From Limnohabitans sp. INBF002 (GTDB taxonomy: Bacteria > Pseudomonadota > Gammaproteobacteria > Burkholderiales > Burkholderiaceae_C), in the NCBI RefSeq assembly GCF_027924905.1, contig NZ_AP027055.1, forward strand, positions 2,480,001 through 2,544,000: a DNA stretch of 64,000 bases, given 5' to 3'. The position numbers were made by a program, and so were the translations under genes. Numbering within the stretch: position 1 is the stretch's first letter; the number at the start of each line of letters is the position of its first letter. The notes below the pieces were generated by a model. The model ran no database searches. It had not been told where the DNA came from and worked only from the letters and a program-made list of their open reading frames with translations. Below, one piece after another: positions 35,186 through 44,799 of this stretch.

Positions 35186-35324
35186 GCTGTTAATTTTGCT
35201 AGAAGCGCTAGGCGCAGGTTGCATCTTGGTATTGATCGTGTGGTGGACCATGTTCTCAGGTCGTGCAGAGGCCGAAGCAGAGCACCGTGCGGCGCAGCAA
35301 GAAGCCGCCAAAGACAAGCCGTAA
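35184..35324 (+). CDS. Small single-pass membrane protein
   Basis: 46 aa; ATG 35184 with AGGA eight bases upstream (35172-35175). One hydrophobic helix fills residues 2-25 (LLILLEALGAGCILVLIVWW), followed by a charged, Ala/Glu-rich tail ending AAKDKP. Similar short proteins of the type MLLILLEALG...VWWTMFSG are, to my recollection, found in other Comamonadaceae; function unknown. Its start codon overlaps that of the divergent mltA by two bases, and its stop (35322-35324) lies one base from the convergent regulator stop (35326). Confidence 0.65.
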   Translation: MLLILLEALGAGCILVLIVWWTMFSGRAEAEAEHRAAQQEAAKDKP

Positions 35325-35325
35325 C

Positions 35326-35961
35326 TCACTCGCCGCGCAGCAAGTTGGCCAATTCGACGGCCGACTTCACATTCATTTTGTCAAACACGCGGGCGCGGTG
35401 CACTTCCACCGTACGCACGCTGATGTCGAGCTGATCTGCGATCAGCTTGTTGGGCAAGCCCTCCACAACCAAGTCCATCACGTCGCGTTCGCGCTCGGTC
35501 AAGTCTGCCAAGTTGTGTTGCAAATTTTGTTTGCTGCGCAGGCTTTGCAAGGTTTGCGCCGAGCGCGCCAAGGCTTGCTCAATGCGGTCGACCAAGGCGT
35601 TGTCTGAGAACGGTTTTTCACAGAAATCAAAAGCACCACGCTTGACCGAATCCACGGCGGTGGGCACGTCGGCATGGCCCGTCAAGAAAATCACGGGCAG
35701 CGCATCCAACAGCTGACGTTCGATGAGTTGCTCAAACAAAGCCAGGCCACTCATGCCGGGCATGCGCACATCGAGCAGCAAACACCCAGGCTGCGTGGGC
35801 TGCCAAGGGCTGCTGCCCGCATCCAAAAATTCAGCGAAGGCGTCGGCGCTTTCAAAGGATTGACTGGGCAAGCGACGCGAGCGCAACAGCCACGCCAAGG
35901 CTTCGCGCACGCCAGCGTCGTCGTCAACGATAAAAACCAAAGCGTCTTCTGTGGGTTGCAT
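35326..35961 (-). CDS. FixJ/DctR-type response regulator with LuxR helix-turn-helix
   Basis: 211 aa. Receiver domain: acidic pocket DDD (13-15), phosphorylation site Asp64 in LLLDVRMPGMSG, Thr94 and Lys116 (FCEKPF). Linker, then a LuxR-type helix-turn-helix at about 140-200 (LTERERDVMDLVVEGLPNKLIADQLDISVRTVEVHRARVFDKM). Phosphorylation by the sensor kinase encoded 3 bp upstream should make it a transcription activator. The pair resembles DctS/DctR of Rhodobacter, which controls C4-dicarboxylate uptake; no transporter gene is nearby, so the target is unknown. Confidence 0.92.
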   Translation of the reverse strand: MQPTEDALVFIVDDDAGVREALAWLLRSRRLPSQSFESADAFAEFLDAGSSPWQPTQPGCLLLDVRMPGMSGLALFEQLIERQLLDALPVIFLTGHADVPTAVDSVKRGAFDFCEKPFSDNALVDRIEQALARSAQTLQSLRSKQNLQHNLADLTERERDVMDLVVEGLPNKLIADQLDISVRTVEVHRARVFDKMNVKSAVELANLLRGE

Positions 35962-35964
35962 GTG

Positions 35965-37965
35965 TCAGGTCTCGGGTGACGATTGTGGCAGGGTGAAGCT
36001 GAACACCGTGCCGCGCGGCGTGTTGGGGCGGTGCCCCAAAAATCCGCCGTGCTGTTCCACCACGGTACGACACAAACTCAAGCCCAAGCCCATGCCTTCT
36101 TCTTTGGTGGTGAAGAAGGGTGTGAAGAGTTTTTCGGACACGCCCTCAGGAATGCCTTGGCCCAAATCGGCCACTGAAAACTCAAGCCAGCGGCTGATGG
36201 CGTTCGACGCCGCAGGACGCACGCTGAGCGTGAGCACTTTGTTGGGCGTGTCATCGGCCATGGCTTGCATGCCATTGCGCGACAGGTTCAGCAGCACTTG
36301 TTCGACCATGGTGCGGTCACACCACACGGTGGGCAAATCAGGCGGGCATTGCACGACCACGCGCACGCCCAGCTTACGGGCTTGCAAAATCACCAAAGGC
36401 ATCACGTCATCCAACAAGGCGCGTGGCGTGACGGCCTCGCGCGCTTGGTCGCGGCGACGCACGAAGTCGTGCACGCTCTTGATGACCTTGCCCGCACGCT
36501 CCGCTTGCTGCCCAATGCGTTGAATGGCGCTGCTGAGCGTCTCCGCCAATTGCGGGTCTTTGACGGCAGCTTCTTGCAACAAGTTCATGCTGCCCGTGGC
36601 GTAACTGGAAATCGCGGCCAAGGGTTGGTTGAGTTCATGGCTCAAGAGCGACGCCATTTCACCCACCGTGGCCAAACGCGCTGTGGCTTGCAGTCGCTCT
36701 TGGCTGGCACGCGACACTTCTTCCACGCGGCGCTGCTCGCTGATGTCCAACACCGCGCCCATCCAACCAGTTTGCTCGCCCAAGGCGTTGATGAGCGGGG
36801 CTTCAAAAATCATCACCGCAAAACGTTCGCCGTTTTTGCGCATGAAGACGGACTCCACCCCTTCACGCGGCGGTGCATTGCCCGCCAGCCGCAAGGCTTG
36901 GCGCTGACCGTATTCATCCACCATCTCTGGCGGCCAATAGGGGGCAGGAATGCCGCGACCGATCAACTCTTTGGCCTCAAAGCCCACCATCTCGCAAAAC
37001 GCAGGGTTCACATACGTGATGCAACCTTCGTTGTCACGCGCGCGCAAACCCGTGACCAGAGAATCTTCCATCGCTTTGCGAAAGGCCAGCGCGTCAGCCA
37101 AATCCAGCTCCACGCGTTGGCGACGGCGCATGTCACGCGCCAGCATGATGAGCACGGTGACCAAGGCAATCGCCATCGCCGTGACCAAGGCTGTCAAAAC
37201 GTTGGGGAACAAATCGGGTGCACCGCGCCAACTGTCCATGCGCAGCACCATGGTGTGACCGGGCAAATCCAGCAGCTGTTTGGCAATGAACACGCGCGAA
37301 CCGCGGCGTGCCGTGCCATGCATGGCCAAGCGTGTGCCATCCGACTCGGTGAACGACACCTCTTGGCTGCGGGTCAGTTGCGGGCCCACCATGTTGACCA
37401 ACATCTCACCCAAGGAATACGTGGCCACGGTGTAACCCGTGAGCTGCCCATCGGTGATGACGGGCAAGCACAGATCCATGATTTCCAAACCCAAACCATC
37501 GGCTTGCGGCACGTAGGTACTGGCGCCGTAGCCGGGGCCGCTTTGGCGACGCGCCACACCACAGGCTTGCACCACTTCGGGCTGGTTGGCAGCTCGGCCA
37601 AAGCGGTTGAACACGGGCGCACGAAACGAGGTGTCGATGCTTTTGAGCACCCGCAACTCCGTATCCCGCAACTCCAAACGCAACCACTCGCGGTGTTCAC
37701 GCAGCAATGTGTGGGCATCTTGCTCCCAAGGCGTAGCAGCCCGGTCGGCGTATTGCAGCGCTTGCAAGCTCTGCACATTGCGGGTGAGTGCGGTGCGAAT
37801 GTCGCCCACAGCATCCGCCGCATCACGCTCCAAACGGCTTTGTACTTGGCTGACTTCATAACGCCCCGCCAACCACACCAAAGTGCTGAGCATGGACAGC
37901 ACCAGCACCACCAGAAGCACCCACAGCACCCAACGGCGCACTTGTGTTCCAGCGTTGAACGGCAT
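35965..37965 (-). CDS. PAS-containing sensor histidine kinase (DctS-like)
   Basis: 666 aa from ATG 37965, which overlaps the yhdP stop as ATGA. Two membrane helices (about 12-34 and 256-276) frame a 220-residue periplasmic sensor domain with a double-PAS look. A cytoplasmic PAS domain follows (about 300-415; ITYVNPAFCEMVGFEAKELIG). The kinase core has H443 in LLSHELNQPLAAISSYATG, an N-box (LLNLSRNGMQAM), DLGQGIPEG and GMGLGLSLCRTVVEQHGG. This matches DctS/FixL-like kinases that pair with FixJ-type regulators; its partner is the next gene. The ligand is unknown; C4-dicarboxylates are a guess from similarity. Confidence 0.9.
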   Translation of the reverse strand: MPFNAGTQVRRWVLWVLLVVLVLSMLSTLVWLAGRYEVSQVQSRLERDAADAVGDIRTALTRNVQSLQALQYADRAATPWEQDAHTLLREHREWLRLELRDTELRVLKSIDTSFRAPVFNRFGRAANQPEVVQACGVARRQSGPGYGASTYVPQADGLGLEIMDLCLPVITDGQLTGYTVATYSLGEMLVNMVGPQLTRSQEVSFTESDGTRLAMHGTARRGSRVFIAKQLLDLPGHTMVLRMDSWRGAPDLFPNVLTALVTAMAIALVTVLIMLARDMRRRQRVELDLADALAFRKAMEDSLVTGLRARDNEGCITYVNPAFCEMVGFEAKELIGRGIPAPYWPPEMVDEYGQRQALRLAGNAPPREGVESVFMRKNGERFAVMIFEAPLINALGEQTGWMGAVLDISEQRRVEEVSRASQERLQATARLATVGEMASLLSHELNQPLAAISSYATGSMNLLQEAAVKDPQLAETLSSAIQRIGQQAERAGKVIKSVHDFVRRRDQAREAVTPRALLDDVMPLVILQARKLGVRVVVQCPPDLPTVWCDRTMVEQVLLNLSRNGMQAMADDTPNKVLTLSVRPAASNAISRWLEFSVADLGQGIPEGVSEKLFTPFFTTKEEGMGLGLSLCRTVVEQHGGFLGHRPNTPRGTVFSFTLPQSSPET

Positions 37966-40900
37966 CAGTCGACCTTGGTCACACGGGGGTCCGCCCACGT
38001 GCCATCCACATGAAACTCGTTGGTCCCGGCACGCACCAAAGGCTTGCTCAACACCATCTGCGCAAGGTAGCTGGTCAAGCCGATCAAAGGATTGATGGTG
38101 GCAACGTAAAGCGAGGCCGTGCCTGCATTGATTTCAGGCACCACCACCACTTTGAGCTGTTGGGTTTCGCGCACCAAGTCGGCATGGCCTTCAATCAATG
38201 CGCCAGCCACCACGCCCTTCATTTGCAGGTTGTTGGTGGAGGCCACGCCTTGCTCAATGCGCACGTCGCCACGCACAAAGTCGAACGCAAACCCGTCGCT
38301 GAACAAGTCGCTGAAATCCAAGGTCAAGCGACGCGGCAAGGCTTGCAAATTGAGCACGCCCAACAAGCGGGCTGCGCCTGGCTCTGTTTTTAAGAACTGC
38401 CCTTTTTCAATCGCCAAGTTCATCTTGCCGCTCATGCTGGCGTAGTCCAGCGTGATGGGCGAACCCTGCCAAGACACTTGGCCCTCCAGGCGTCCTTCGC
38501 CATGGCGAATGGCCCCTGGCGTGCCCAAGCGGCCCAACAGCTCGCCACTGTCACGGATGGCCAACACAAAGTTGAACTGCGTGCGACGCACGCGCGGCCC
38601 TTCGGTTGCCCAATTGCCATTGGCCGTCAAGGTGGCTTCTGGCAGCGTCACGTTGAATTTGTTCAGGCGCCATTCGCGCACGGCGTTTGTGCCCACGCGG
38701 TTAACAGCATCAATTTCTAAGCGGCCCAGTTTTTTGCCACGCAAGGTCAGCTCATTCACCACGATGTCCAAGGTGGGAATGCTGCTGGGCTGCTCGGTCA
38801 ACAGGCGCTCCACATCGGGCACCGAGCTGGGTGGGATATTCAAATACGCCAAACGCACATACAGCTGTGCGGGCACATTGCCATTAGGTGGCCGCACTTC
38901 TGCCGAGCCATTGAGCTCATCGGCACCGATGTTCAAGCGCCACAAATCGCCTTGGCGTGTGCCACCCACCACCACTTTGTGAATCACGCGATCAGACACC
39001 TTGATTTGGTCCGCCAGCAACGCGGCAAAGGAAGGCATGTACTCTTGCGCGCCTTCACCCGTGGCTTCGCTGCCGATGACAGCTGCCGTGGCCTGTTTGC
39101 GCTTGAGCGGCGACACACCCGTGAGCTGGGTGAGCGCGGTGTTCCACGCATCCAAGTCGAGCGAGGGCAATTGCAAATTCAAGCTCACCGCGTTGTCACG
39201 CATGGGCACCGCATCAACGACCGACTGCCCCACGGCAATGCCACCACGAACCACGCGCACGCGTGGGCCGCTGAGATCGCGCACATATGTGACCGACACC
39301 AACCGACCCAAGGTGACTTTGATTTGGTCTTGCAACACGCGTGATTTGGCTTGCAGCGATTCCCGCGTGAGTTGCGACTCAATGCGCAACGGCATGGCGG
39401 TCTGGGCTGTTTTGTTCAGCGGTGCTGGCAAGTTCAAGGCCATGCCTTTGAGGTCGCTGTTGATCAACAGCTCTGGCTCGCCACGGCGTAGCCCCAAAGT
39501 TGCGGTGTAAGTCGACTTGCCTGTGGCGCGTTGCGCCAAGCGTGACACAAAGCCCAGCTCACGCGCTTGTTGCAAACCCTCTGCCGTCAAGTCACCGCGA
39601 ATTTTGAGTTGCAAGGGCGATTGGCCCTCTGTGGCCACAAAGGTCAGGCCACCATCCAACACAGCATCGCCGCCCAACAGCTGCGCTTGCACTGCTTTGA
39701 GCTCAAACCCTTGCTCGCTGAACTGCAAGTTGCCACGCGTTCGGTTAAGCACGGGTGTGCCCGGCATGATTTGCAATGCGTTGTCCGCAAACGCCACACT
39801 GCCTTGAACTTTGGAGGTCTCTAGTTTGTCGATGGGCAAGGTCAGAGCCAATTTGAAATTGGCATCGCCCGTTGCTTGGCTCTTGCCCAACACGGTGCCC
39901 GTCAACTCGTTGAGTGCCGATTTGGCAATCATGTCCAGCACTTGCGCCACGGGACCACGTGCCTCACCTGTCACGCTGACCACGGGTTGCGCCAGCTTGG
40001 GGATGTGCGCTTCTACTTTTTGCCAGATCACGCCTGGGGCACCAGCCAACTGGGTGCTGCCTTTGAAATGCAACGCAGTGCGGTCAAACACCAACTCGCC
40101 GTTCACCGCCATCAAAGCAGGCCATGCAGGCGGTGGTGGTGTTTTGGGCTTGGGTGGTGTGGGCGGCACATAGGCATAGCGCCCTTGCGTCACTTGGGCC
40201 ACGATGCGGAACTCGCCCAGCTTGGGGTTCTCAAACGGCATGTCATTCAAATTGCCGCGCAAGCGCAAGGTCACATGATGGGCCTCACCCGCTTGAACCG
40301 CATCACGCACATAGGCGCGCACATCAGCGGGCAAGGTATTGGGCAGGTAGCGGTACACCCGCGCCACATTGGCTCGGCTGATCGCAGCGGTCAAATCCAA
40401 CACGCCCGGCAGACGCGCCTCGGCTTCGCCTGTTTTCCAGTTGCCGTTGAATTCGCCGGCCACATCGTCGCTGACCACACGGCCTTGTGTGAACTGCACG
40501 GCCACGTCATCGCCTTTGAGCTGCCAAGCGAGCTGCGCCGAGGCTTCTTCGAAGGCCAGGTACGGCTCATCCAAACCCATGGGCAAGGTCACGCTGCCTT
40601 TGTGAATGCTCACCCGTGCTTTGCCGCCTTTTTGTGTGAAATCAAATTCGAGCTGCGCCGCTTGCAAGCCAGGCAAATTGGCCAAGGGGCTGTCTGGCTG
40701 CGCGTCACGTTGGAGAGAAAGCTGACGCACTTGGCCGCGTGCGCCGTATTGCAAAACATCGCCTTCATTTTTCTGCCAAGTGGCCTTGAGCTGGTTGACT
40801 TGGCCTTGCGGTTGCACGCGCGCCAAAATTTCGCGCCAATCCTCTGGCAACGGCAGGCGCTGGCTGATTTGCACCAGCGCGTCTAAGTCCAAACGGTCGG

Positions 40901-42023
40901 CATTCACGGTGCCAGACTCAAACGCATCGCCGCGCCAGCTCACACGCAACACACCGCCCGGCCAGTGCTCGCCCTCTTGGGTGTCAAACACCAAGTCTTG
41001 GCTGCTGATTTCAACTTCACCGCCTTGCCATTGCGCGCCCACACGGCCATGCACATGGCGCAGCCCCAAAGGCAGCAAGTCAGCGCCCAAACGCGCGGTG
41101 ACGGCATCTAGCGCGACGTCAGCCGTCACACCCATGGGCTGCCCTTTTTGCACATCGGTCCACACACGCATCGCGCCACGGCCTTCTTGCAAAGACAAGC
41201 CTTTGTCTAAAGCCACCCACTGACGCAACGCGGCGATGTCAACATACGGCAAATCGGCAAACAACTCACCCGTCCATTGCGAGGTGTCGCCCGCGCGTTG
41301 CCAGGGCACTTGGTAAAACTTACCGCGCACGGACATGCGCTGACCCAAGGCATCGGGCGGCGTGGCATCCAGACGCAGCTCGTGTTGGAACCCATGGTTT
41401 TTCACCGACACGTCCACACCACGCAGGGTCAGCGCCGGGGCGATCGTTTGTGCCTCACTTGGGCGACTTTCGTCACGCCAATGCACAACCCCTTGGCGGA
41501 CCACAAACTCGGGTTGCGAGAAGAACCAATCGGCACCGCTGCCGTCACCCGCGGCGCCGGTGTCTAAACCCGCCACCCACACGTGACCGTCGGCATCACG
41601 GCGAATTTCTAATTCAGGTTGCTCAATGTCCAGTTGCTCAAACTGGCCCAGCACGACAGAGCGTGGCGACACCGCCGCCAACACGCGGGGCAAGCGCAAA
41701 GCCTCACGCCCTTCGCGGTCGAACAACACGATGTCGTTCACTTCAAACCACGGCACCCACCAACCGCCTTGGGTGCTGATGCTGCCAATGTCCACGCGCA
41801 CACCCATGGCACGCGAAGCCTGTTGTTGCAGCACCTCACGGTAATCGCCGATTCGGGGCACAATGAAAATGTGCAGGGCGCTCCAAGCGACCAACACCAC
41901 CACCCATGCCAATGCAACCAGGCCTAAAGCCCAGTTGAGCGCGCGTCGCCAGCCTGATTTGGTTTGCAAATCAGAAGCCTTGGATTCGGGGGTGGCATTG
42001 ACAGAGTCAGACAAATTTTTCAT
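37965..42023 (-). CDS. yhdP: YhdP family large AsmA-like envelope protein
   Basis: 1352 aa. One N-terminal helix (about 27-50, LNWALGLVALAWVVVLVAWSAL) anchors it in the inner membrane; the rest is a long, repetitive beta-rich chain with DUF3971/AsmA-C-like parts, consistent with a groove bridging the periplasm. The proline-rich stretch PPTPPKPKTPPPPAWP lies about residue 630. In E. coli YhdP takes part in phospholipid transport to the outer membrane. The gene is divergent from glnE (36 bp between starts) and overlaps the sensor kinase gene downstream, so the two-component pair may be co-transcribed with it. Confidence 0.9.
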   Translation of the reverse strand: MKNLSDSVNATPESKASDLQTKSGWRRALNWALGLVALAWVVVLVAWSALHIFIVPRIGDYREVLQQQASRAMGVRVDIGSISTQGGWWVPWFEVNDIVLFDREGREALRLPRVLAAVSPRSVVLGQFEQLDIEQPELEIRRDADGHVWVAGLDTGAAGDGSGADWFFSQPEFVVRQGVVHWRDESRPSEAQTIAPALTLRGVDVSVKNHGFQHELRLDATPPDALGQRMSVRGKFYQVPWQRAGDTSQWTGELFADLPYVDIAALRQWVALDKGLSLQEGRGAMRVWTDVQKGQPMGVTADVALDAVTARLGADLLPLGLRHVHGRVGAQWQGGEVEISSQDLVFDTQEGEHWPGGVLRVSWRGDAFESGTVNADRLDLDALVQISQRLPLPEDWREILARVQPQGQVNQLKATWQKNEGDVLQYGARGQVRQLSLQRDAQPDSPLANLPGLQAAQLEFDFTQKGGKARVSIHKGSVTLPMGLDEPYLAFEEASAQLAWQLKGDDVAVQFTQGRVVSDDVAGEFNGNWKTGEAEARLPGVLDLTAAISRANVARVYRYLPNTLPADVRAYVRDAVQAGEAHHVTLRLRGNLNDMPFENPKLGEFRIVAQVTQGRYAYVPPTPPKPKTPPPPAWPALMAVNGELVFDRTALHFKGSTQLAGAPGVIWQKVEAHIPKLAQPVVSVTGEARGPVAQVLDMIAKSALNELTGTVLGKSQATGDANFKLALTLPIDKLETSKVQGSVAFADNALQIMPGTPVLNRTRGNLQFSEQGFELKAVQAQLLGGDAVLDGGLTFVATEGQSPLQLKIRGDLTAEGLQQARELGFVSRLAQRATGKSTYTATLGLRRGEPELLINSDLKGMALNLPAPLNKTAQTAMPLRIESQLTRESLQAKSRVLQDQIKVTLGRLVSVTYVRDLSGPRVRVVRGGIAVGQSVVDAVPMRDNAVSLNLQLPSLDLDAWNTALTQLTGVSPLKRKQATAAVIGSEATGEGAQEYMPSFAALLADQIKVSDRVIHKVVVGGTRQGDLWRLNIGADELNGSAEVRPPNGNVPAQLYVRLAYLNIPPSSVPDVERLLTEQPSSIPTLDIVVNELTLRGKKLGRLEIDAVNRVGTNAVREWRLNKFNVTLPEATLTANGNWATEGPRVRRTQFNFVLAIRDSGELLGRLGTPGAIRHGEGRLEGQVSWQGSPITLDYASMSGKMNLAIEKGQFLKTEPGAARLLGVLNLQALPRRLTLDFSDLFSDGFAFDFVRGDVRIEQGVASTNNLQMKGVVAGALIEGHADLVRETQQLKVVVVPEINAGTASLYVATINPLIGLTSYLAQMVLSKPLVRAGTNEFHVDGTWADPRVTKVD

Positions 42024-42059
42024 GGTGTTAGCAACGTGACTGGAATTATCCCTCCCTCC

Positions 42060-44765
42060 ATGCAGGACTTAAGTACTTATTCGCGCTTTGTGCAGCGCTT
42101 GCGCCGCCGCTATGCCAATGAGCTGCACCTGCTGCCTGCGGGCGCGCCAAACTTGGCCACCATGCAAACGTGTTTTGAGGCGCTGCGCCAAACCCAGCCC
42201 TGCGGCAACGCCCTGCGCATGTTGCGCCAACTGGTGATGGAACGCTTGGCGGTGTTGGACTGCGACCAAGGTGCAGGCCTGGATGTGGTGACGCGCGCCG
42301 TGACCGAACTGGGCGAATTCACCCTCGACGCGGCCTATCACGAGGCCCAAGCCCAACTCGACGCCAGCTACGGCACACCCACCACGCCTAGCGGCGAACG
42401 CGCGGTGCTGTGGATCATTGGCATGGGCAAATTTGGCGCGCGTGAACTCAACGTGTCGAGCGACATTGACCTGATTTATGTGTACGACGAAGACGGCGAA
42501 ACCACGGGCTTGCCCGATGGACGCGGACGCATCAGCAACCACGACTACTTTGCCAAAGCCGTCAAACTGATTTACGCGCTGATCGGCGACAACACCGAGC
42601 ATGGCTTTGTCTTTCGCATGGATTTGGCTTTGCGCCCCAACGGCAACTCGGGGCCGAGCGTGGTGTCGCGCCAATCGCTGGAAGAATATTTCTTGGTGCA
42701 AGGCCGCGAGTGGGAGCGCTTTGCTTGGCTCAAAAGCCGCGTGGTCGCGCCCTTCAGCGCCAAAGCCAATGCGTTTGAACTGCGTGACACGGTGCTGCCT
42801 TTTGTGTTCCGCCGCTATTTGGACTACAGCGTGTTTGAGTCGCTGCGCGGTTTGCATCAGCAAATTCGCAAGCACTCGGTCACGCGCAGTGCGGGCCGGC
42901 CTGAGCGCGCCAACGATGTCAAGCTCTCGCGCGGCGGCATTCGTGAAATTGAATTCACGGTGCAGCTGCTGCAAGTGGTGCGCGGTGGCCACTTCCCCGA
43001 ATTGCGCACACGCCCCACACTGCAAGCCTTGCAGCGCCTGAGCCAAGCCAACCTCATGCCCGCCGCCACCGCCGATGCGTTGGCCAAGGCCTATGTGTTT
43101 CTGCGTCAAGTCGAGCACCGCATTCAATACTTAGACGACCAACAAACCCACGTCTTGCCCACCAACGACGACGACCTGAACTGGATTGCACTGACCTTGG
43201 GGTATGGCGATGTGTGCGACTTTTTGACCCAGCTCGACACCCACCGGGAATTGGTGGCGCACGAGTTTGACCGCTTGTTGGGCTTGGGCGACAAAGCAGA
43301 AAACACAAACAACAGCGAGTGCAAAGGCTGCACACCCAAAGCGCAAAACGACTACGTAGACCTCGAGTCTTTGCTGCCAGACCTGAATGTGCATCTGCGC
43401 GAGCGCGTGGCGTTGTGGTCAGAGCAACCCCGCGTGCGCGCCTTGCGCGACGACAGTGTGCAGCGCTTGCTCAAACTTTTGCAACGCACCAATGCATGGA
43501 TCGACGATGGCCGCATCACCGAAGAAGCTGCCGTGCGCTGGAGCGACTGGATGGAGCCGCTGCTACGCCGCGAAAGTTATTTGGCCTTGCTGATTGAGCG
43601 GCCTCGCGTGCACGAGCAACTGATGCGTTTGCTGGGCATGGCACGTTGGCCTGCCAAATATTTGCAGCAGCACCCGGGGGTCATTGACGAGCTCGCGGGC
43701 GAAGCCTTGTTGGCCGAGCGCTTTGTGCCTGCCGAGTTTGAACAAGAACTGGAACGTCGCCTGGAATCGCTGCAAGCGACCGGGCAGGCCGACGAAGAAA
43801 CGTTGCTCAACTTGCTGCGCCGCGCGCACCACGCCGAAGTGTTCCGCACCTTGGCGCGTGACGTGGAAGGCCGCATCACCGTCGAGCAAGTGGCCGACGA
43901 CTTGAGCGCTTTGGCTGACTCGGTGTTGAAGATCACCAGCCGTTGGGTGTGGCAACACTTCAAACAACGCCACCGCGACGAGCCGCAATTTGCCATCCTC
44001 GCCTACGGCAAGCTGGGCGGCAAAGAGCTGGGCTACGGCAGCGACTTGGACATCGTGTTTGTCTATGAAGACACACACGAACGCGCGGGCGAAATTTATG
44101 CGACCTATGTGCGCAAGCTCATCAACTGGCTCACCGTCAAAACTGGCGAAGGCGATTTGTACGAGATTGACACCGCTTTGCGTCCCAACGGCAACTCGGG
44201 CCTGTTGGTGTCAACCTTCGAAGCCTACTCAGACTACCAATGCCAACGCGGTGAAAACACCGCATGGACCTGGGAACACCAAGCCATGACGCGTGCGCGT
44301 TTTTGCTTGGGCGCGTCTGATCTCAAAGCCCGCTTCGACGCCGTCCGCGCCAACGTCATCAACGCCAAACGCGACCAAGCGGCGCTGCGCCAAGAAATTG
44401 TGGCCATGCGCGAAAAGCTGCACGCCGCACACACCGTCAAGCCCGATTTGTTTGACGTGAAGCACAGCGCGGGTGGCATGGTGGATGTTGAGTTTGCCGT
44501 CCAATACTTGGTGCTGGCGTTTGCGCAGCAACACCCGGCCTTGCTGGCAAACGTGGGCAACATTGCCTTGTTGCTGAGCGCTGAAAAAGCCGGCTTGCTG
44601 CCCGCTGGTGTGGGCGAAGCGGCTGGCAGCGCTTACCGAGAACTGCGCCGTGTGCAACACCGTGCGCGCTTGGACGAACAACCCACGCAAGTGCCCACGG
44701 CTGAGCTGGAAAAAGAATGTTCAGCCATCCAGGCGCTGTGGCACGCGGTGTTTCCTGAGGTGTGA
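42060..44765 (+). CDS. glnE: Bifunctional glutamine synthetase adenylyltransferase/deadenylylase
   Basis: 901 aa from ATG 42060; an in-frame GTG at 42036 would add eight residues. Two nucleotidyltransferase domains are visible: the N-terminal deadenylylating one with ARELNVSSDIDLIYVYDEDGE (about residue 126 on) and the C-terminal adenylylating one with GGKELGYGSDLDIVFVYEDTHE (about 650 on), each with the D-x-D metal pair. It modifies GlnA according to PII state, tying glutamine synthetase activity to nitrogen supply. Shares a 36 bp divergent region with yhdP and ends in its own terminator. Confidence 0.96.
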   Translation: MQDLSTYSRFVQRLRRRYANELHLLPAGAPNLATMQTCFEALRQTQPCGNALRMLRQLVMERLAVLDCDQGAGLDVVTRAVTELGEFTLDAAYHEAQAQLDASYGTPTTPSGERAVLWIIGMGKFGARELNVSSDIDLIYVYDEDGETTGLPDGRGRISNHDYFAKAVKLIYALIGDNTEHGFVFRMDLALRPNGNSGPSVVSRQSLEEYFLVQGREWERFAWLKSRVVAPFSAKANAFELRDTVLPFVFRRYLDYSVFESLRGLHQQIRKHSVTRSAGRPERANDVKLSRGGIREIEFTVQLLQVVRGGHFPELRTRPTLQALQRLSQANLMPAATADALAKAYVFLRQVEHRIQYLDDQQTHVLPTNDDDLNWIALTLGYGDVCDFLTQLDTHRELVAHEFDRLLGLGDKAENTNNSECKGCTPKAQNDYVDLESLLPDLNVHLRERVALWSEQPRVRALRDDSVQRLLKLLQRTNAWIDDGRITEEAAVRWSDWMEPLLRRESYLALLIERPRVHEQLMRLLGMARWPAKYLQQHPGVIDELAGEALLAERFVPAEFEQELERRLESLQATGQADEETLLNLLRRAHHAEVFRTLARDVEGRITVEQVADDLSALADSVLKITSRWVWQHFKQRHRDEPQFAILAYGKLGGKELGYGSDLDIVFVYEDTHERAGEIYATYVRKLINWLTVKTGEGDLYEIDTALRPNGNSGLLVSTFEAYSDYQCQRGENTAWTWEHQAMTRARFCLGASDLKARFDAVRANVINAKRDQAALRQEIVAMREKLHAAHTVKPDLFDVKHSAGGMVDVEFAVQYLVLAFAQQHPALLANVGNIALLLSAEKAGLLPAGVGEAAGSAYRELRRVQHRARLDEQPTQVPTAELEKECSAIQALWHAVFPEV

Positions 44766-44770
44766 ATCAG

Positions 44771-44799
44771 CCCGCACGCAACGACCGTGCGGGGCTTTT
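44771..44799 (+). terminator. Terminator of glnE
   Basis: Stem CCCGCACG (44771-44778) / CGTGCGGG (44786-44793), seven-base loop, then GC and a short T run. It overlaps the end of the convergent hldE-type gene (stop at 44798). Confidence 0.7.

Noticed and set aside
36265..38013. 582-codon open frame on the plus strand
   Set aside because: Runs antisense through the sensor kinase, which has full kinase motifs. The antisense product is His/Gln/Arg-rich without a recognisable domain, as expected from GC-rich codon bias.
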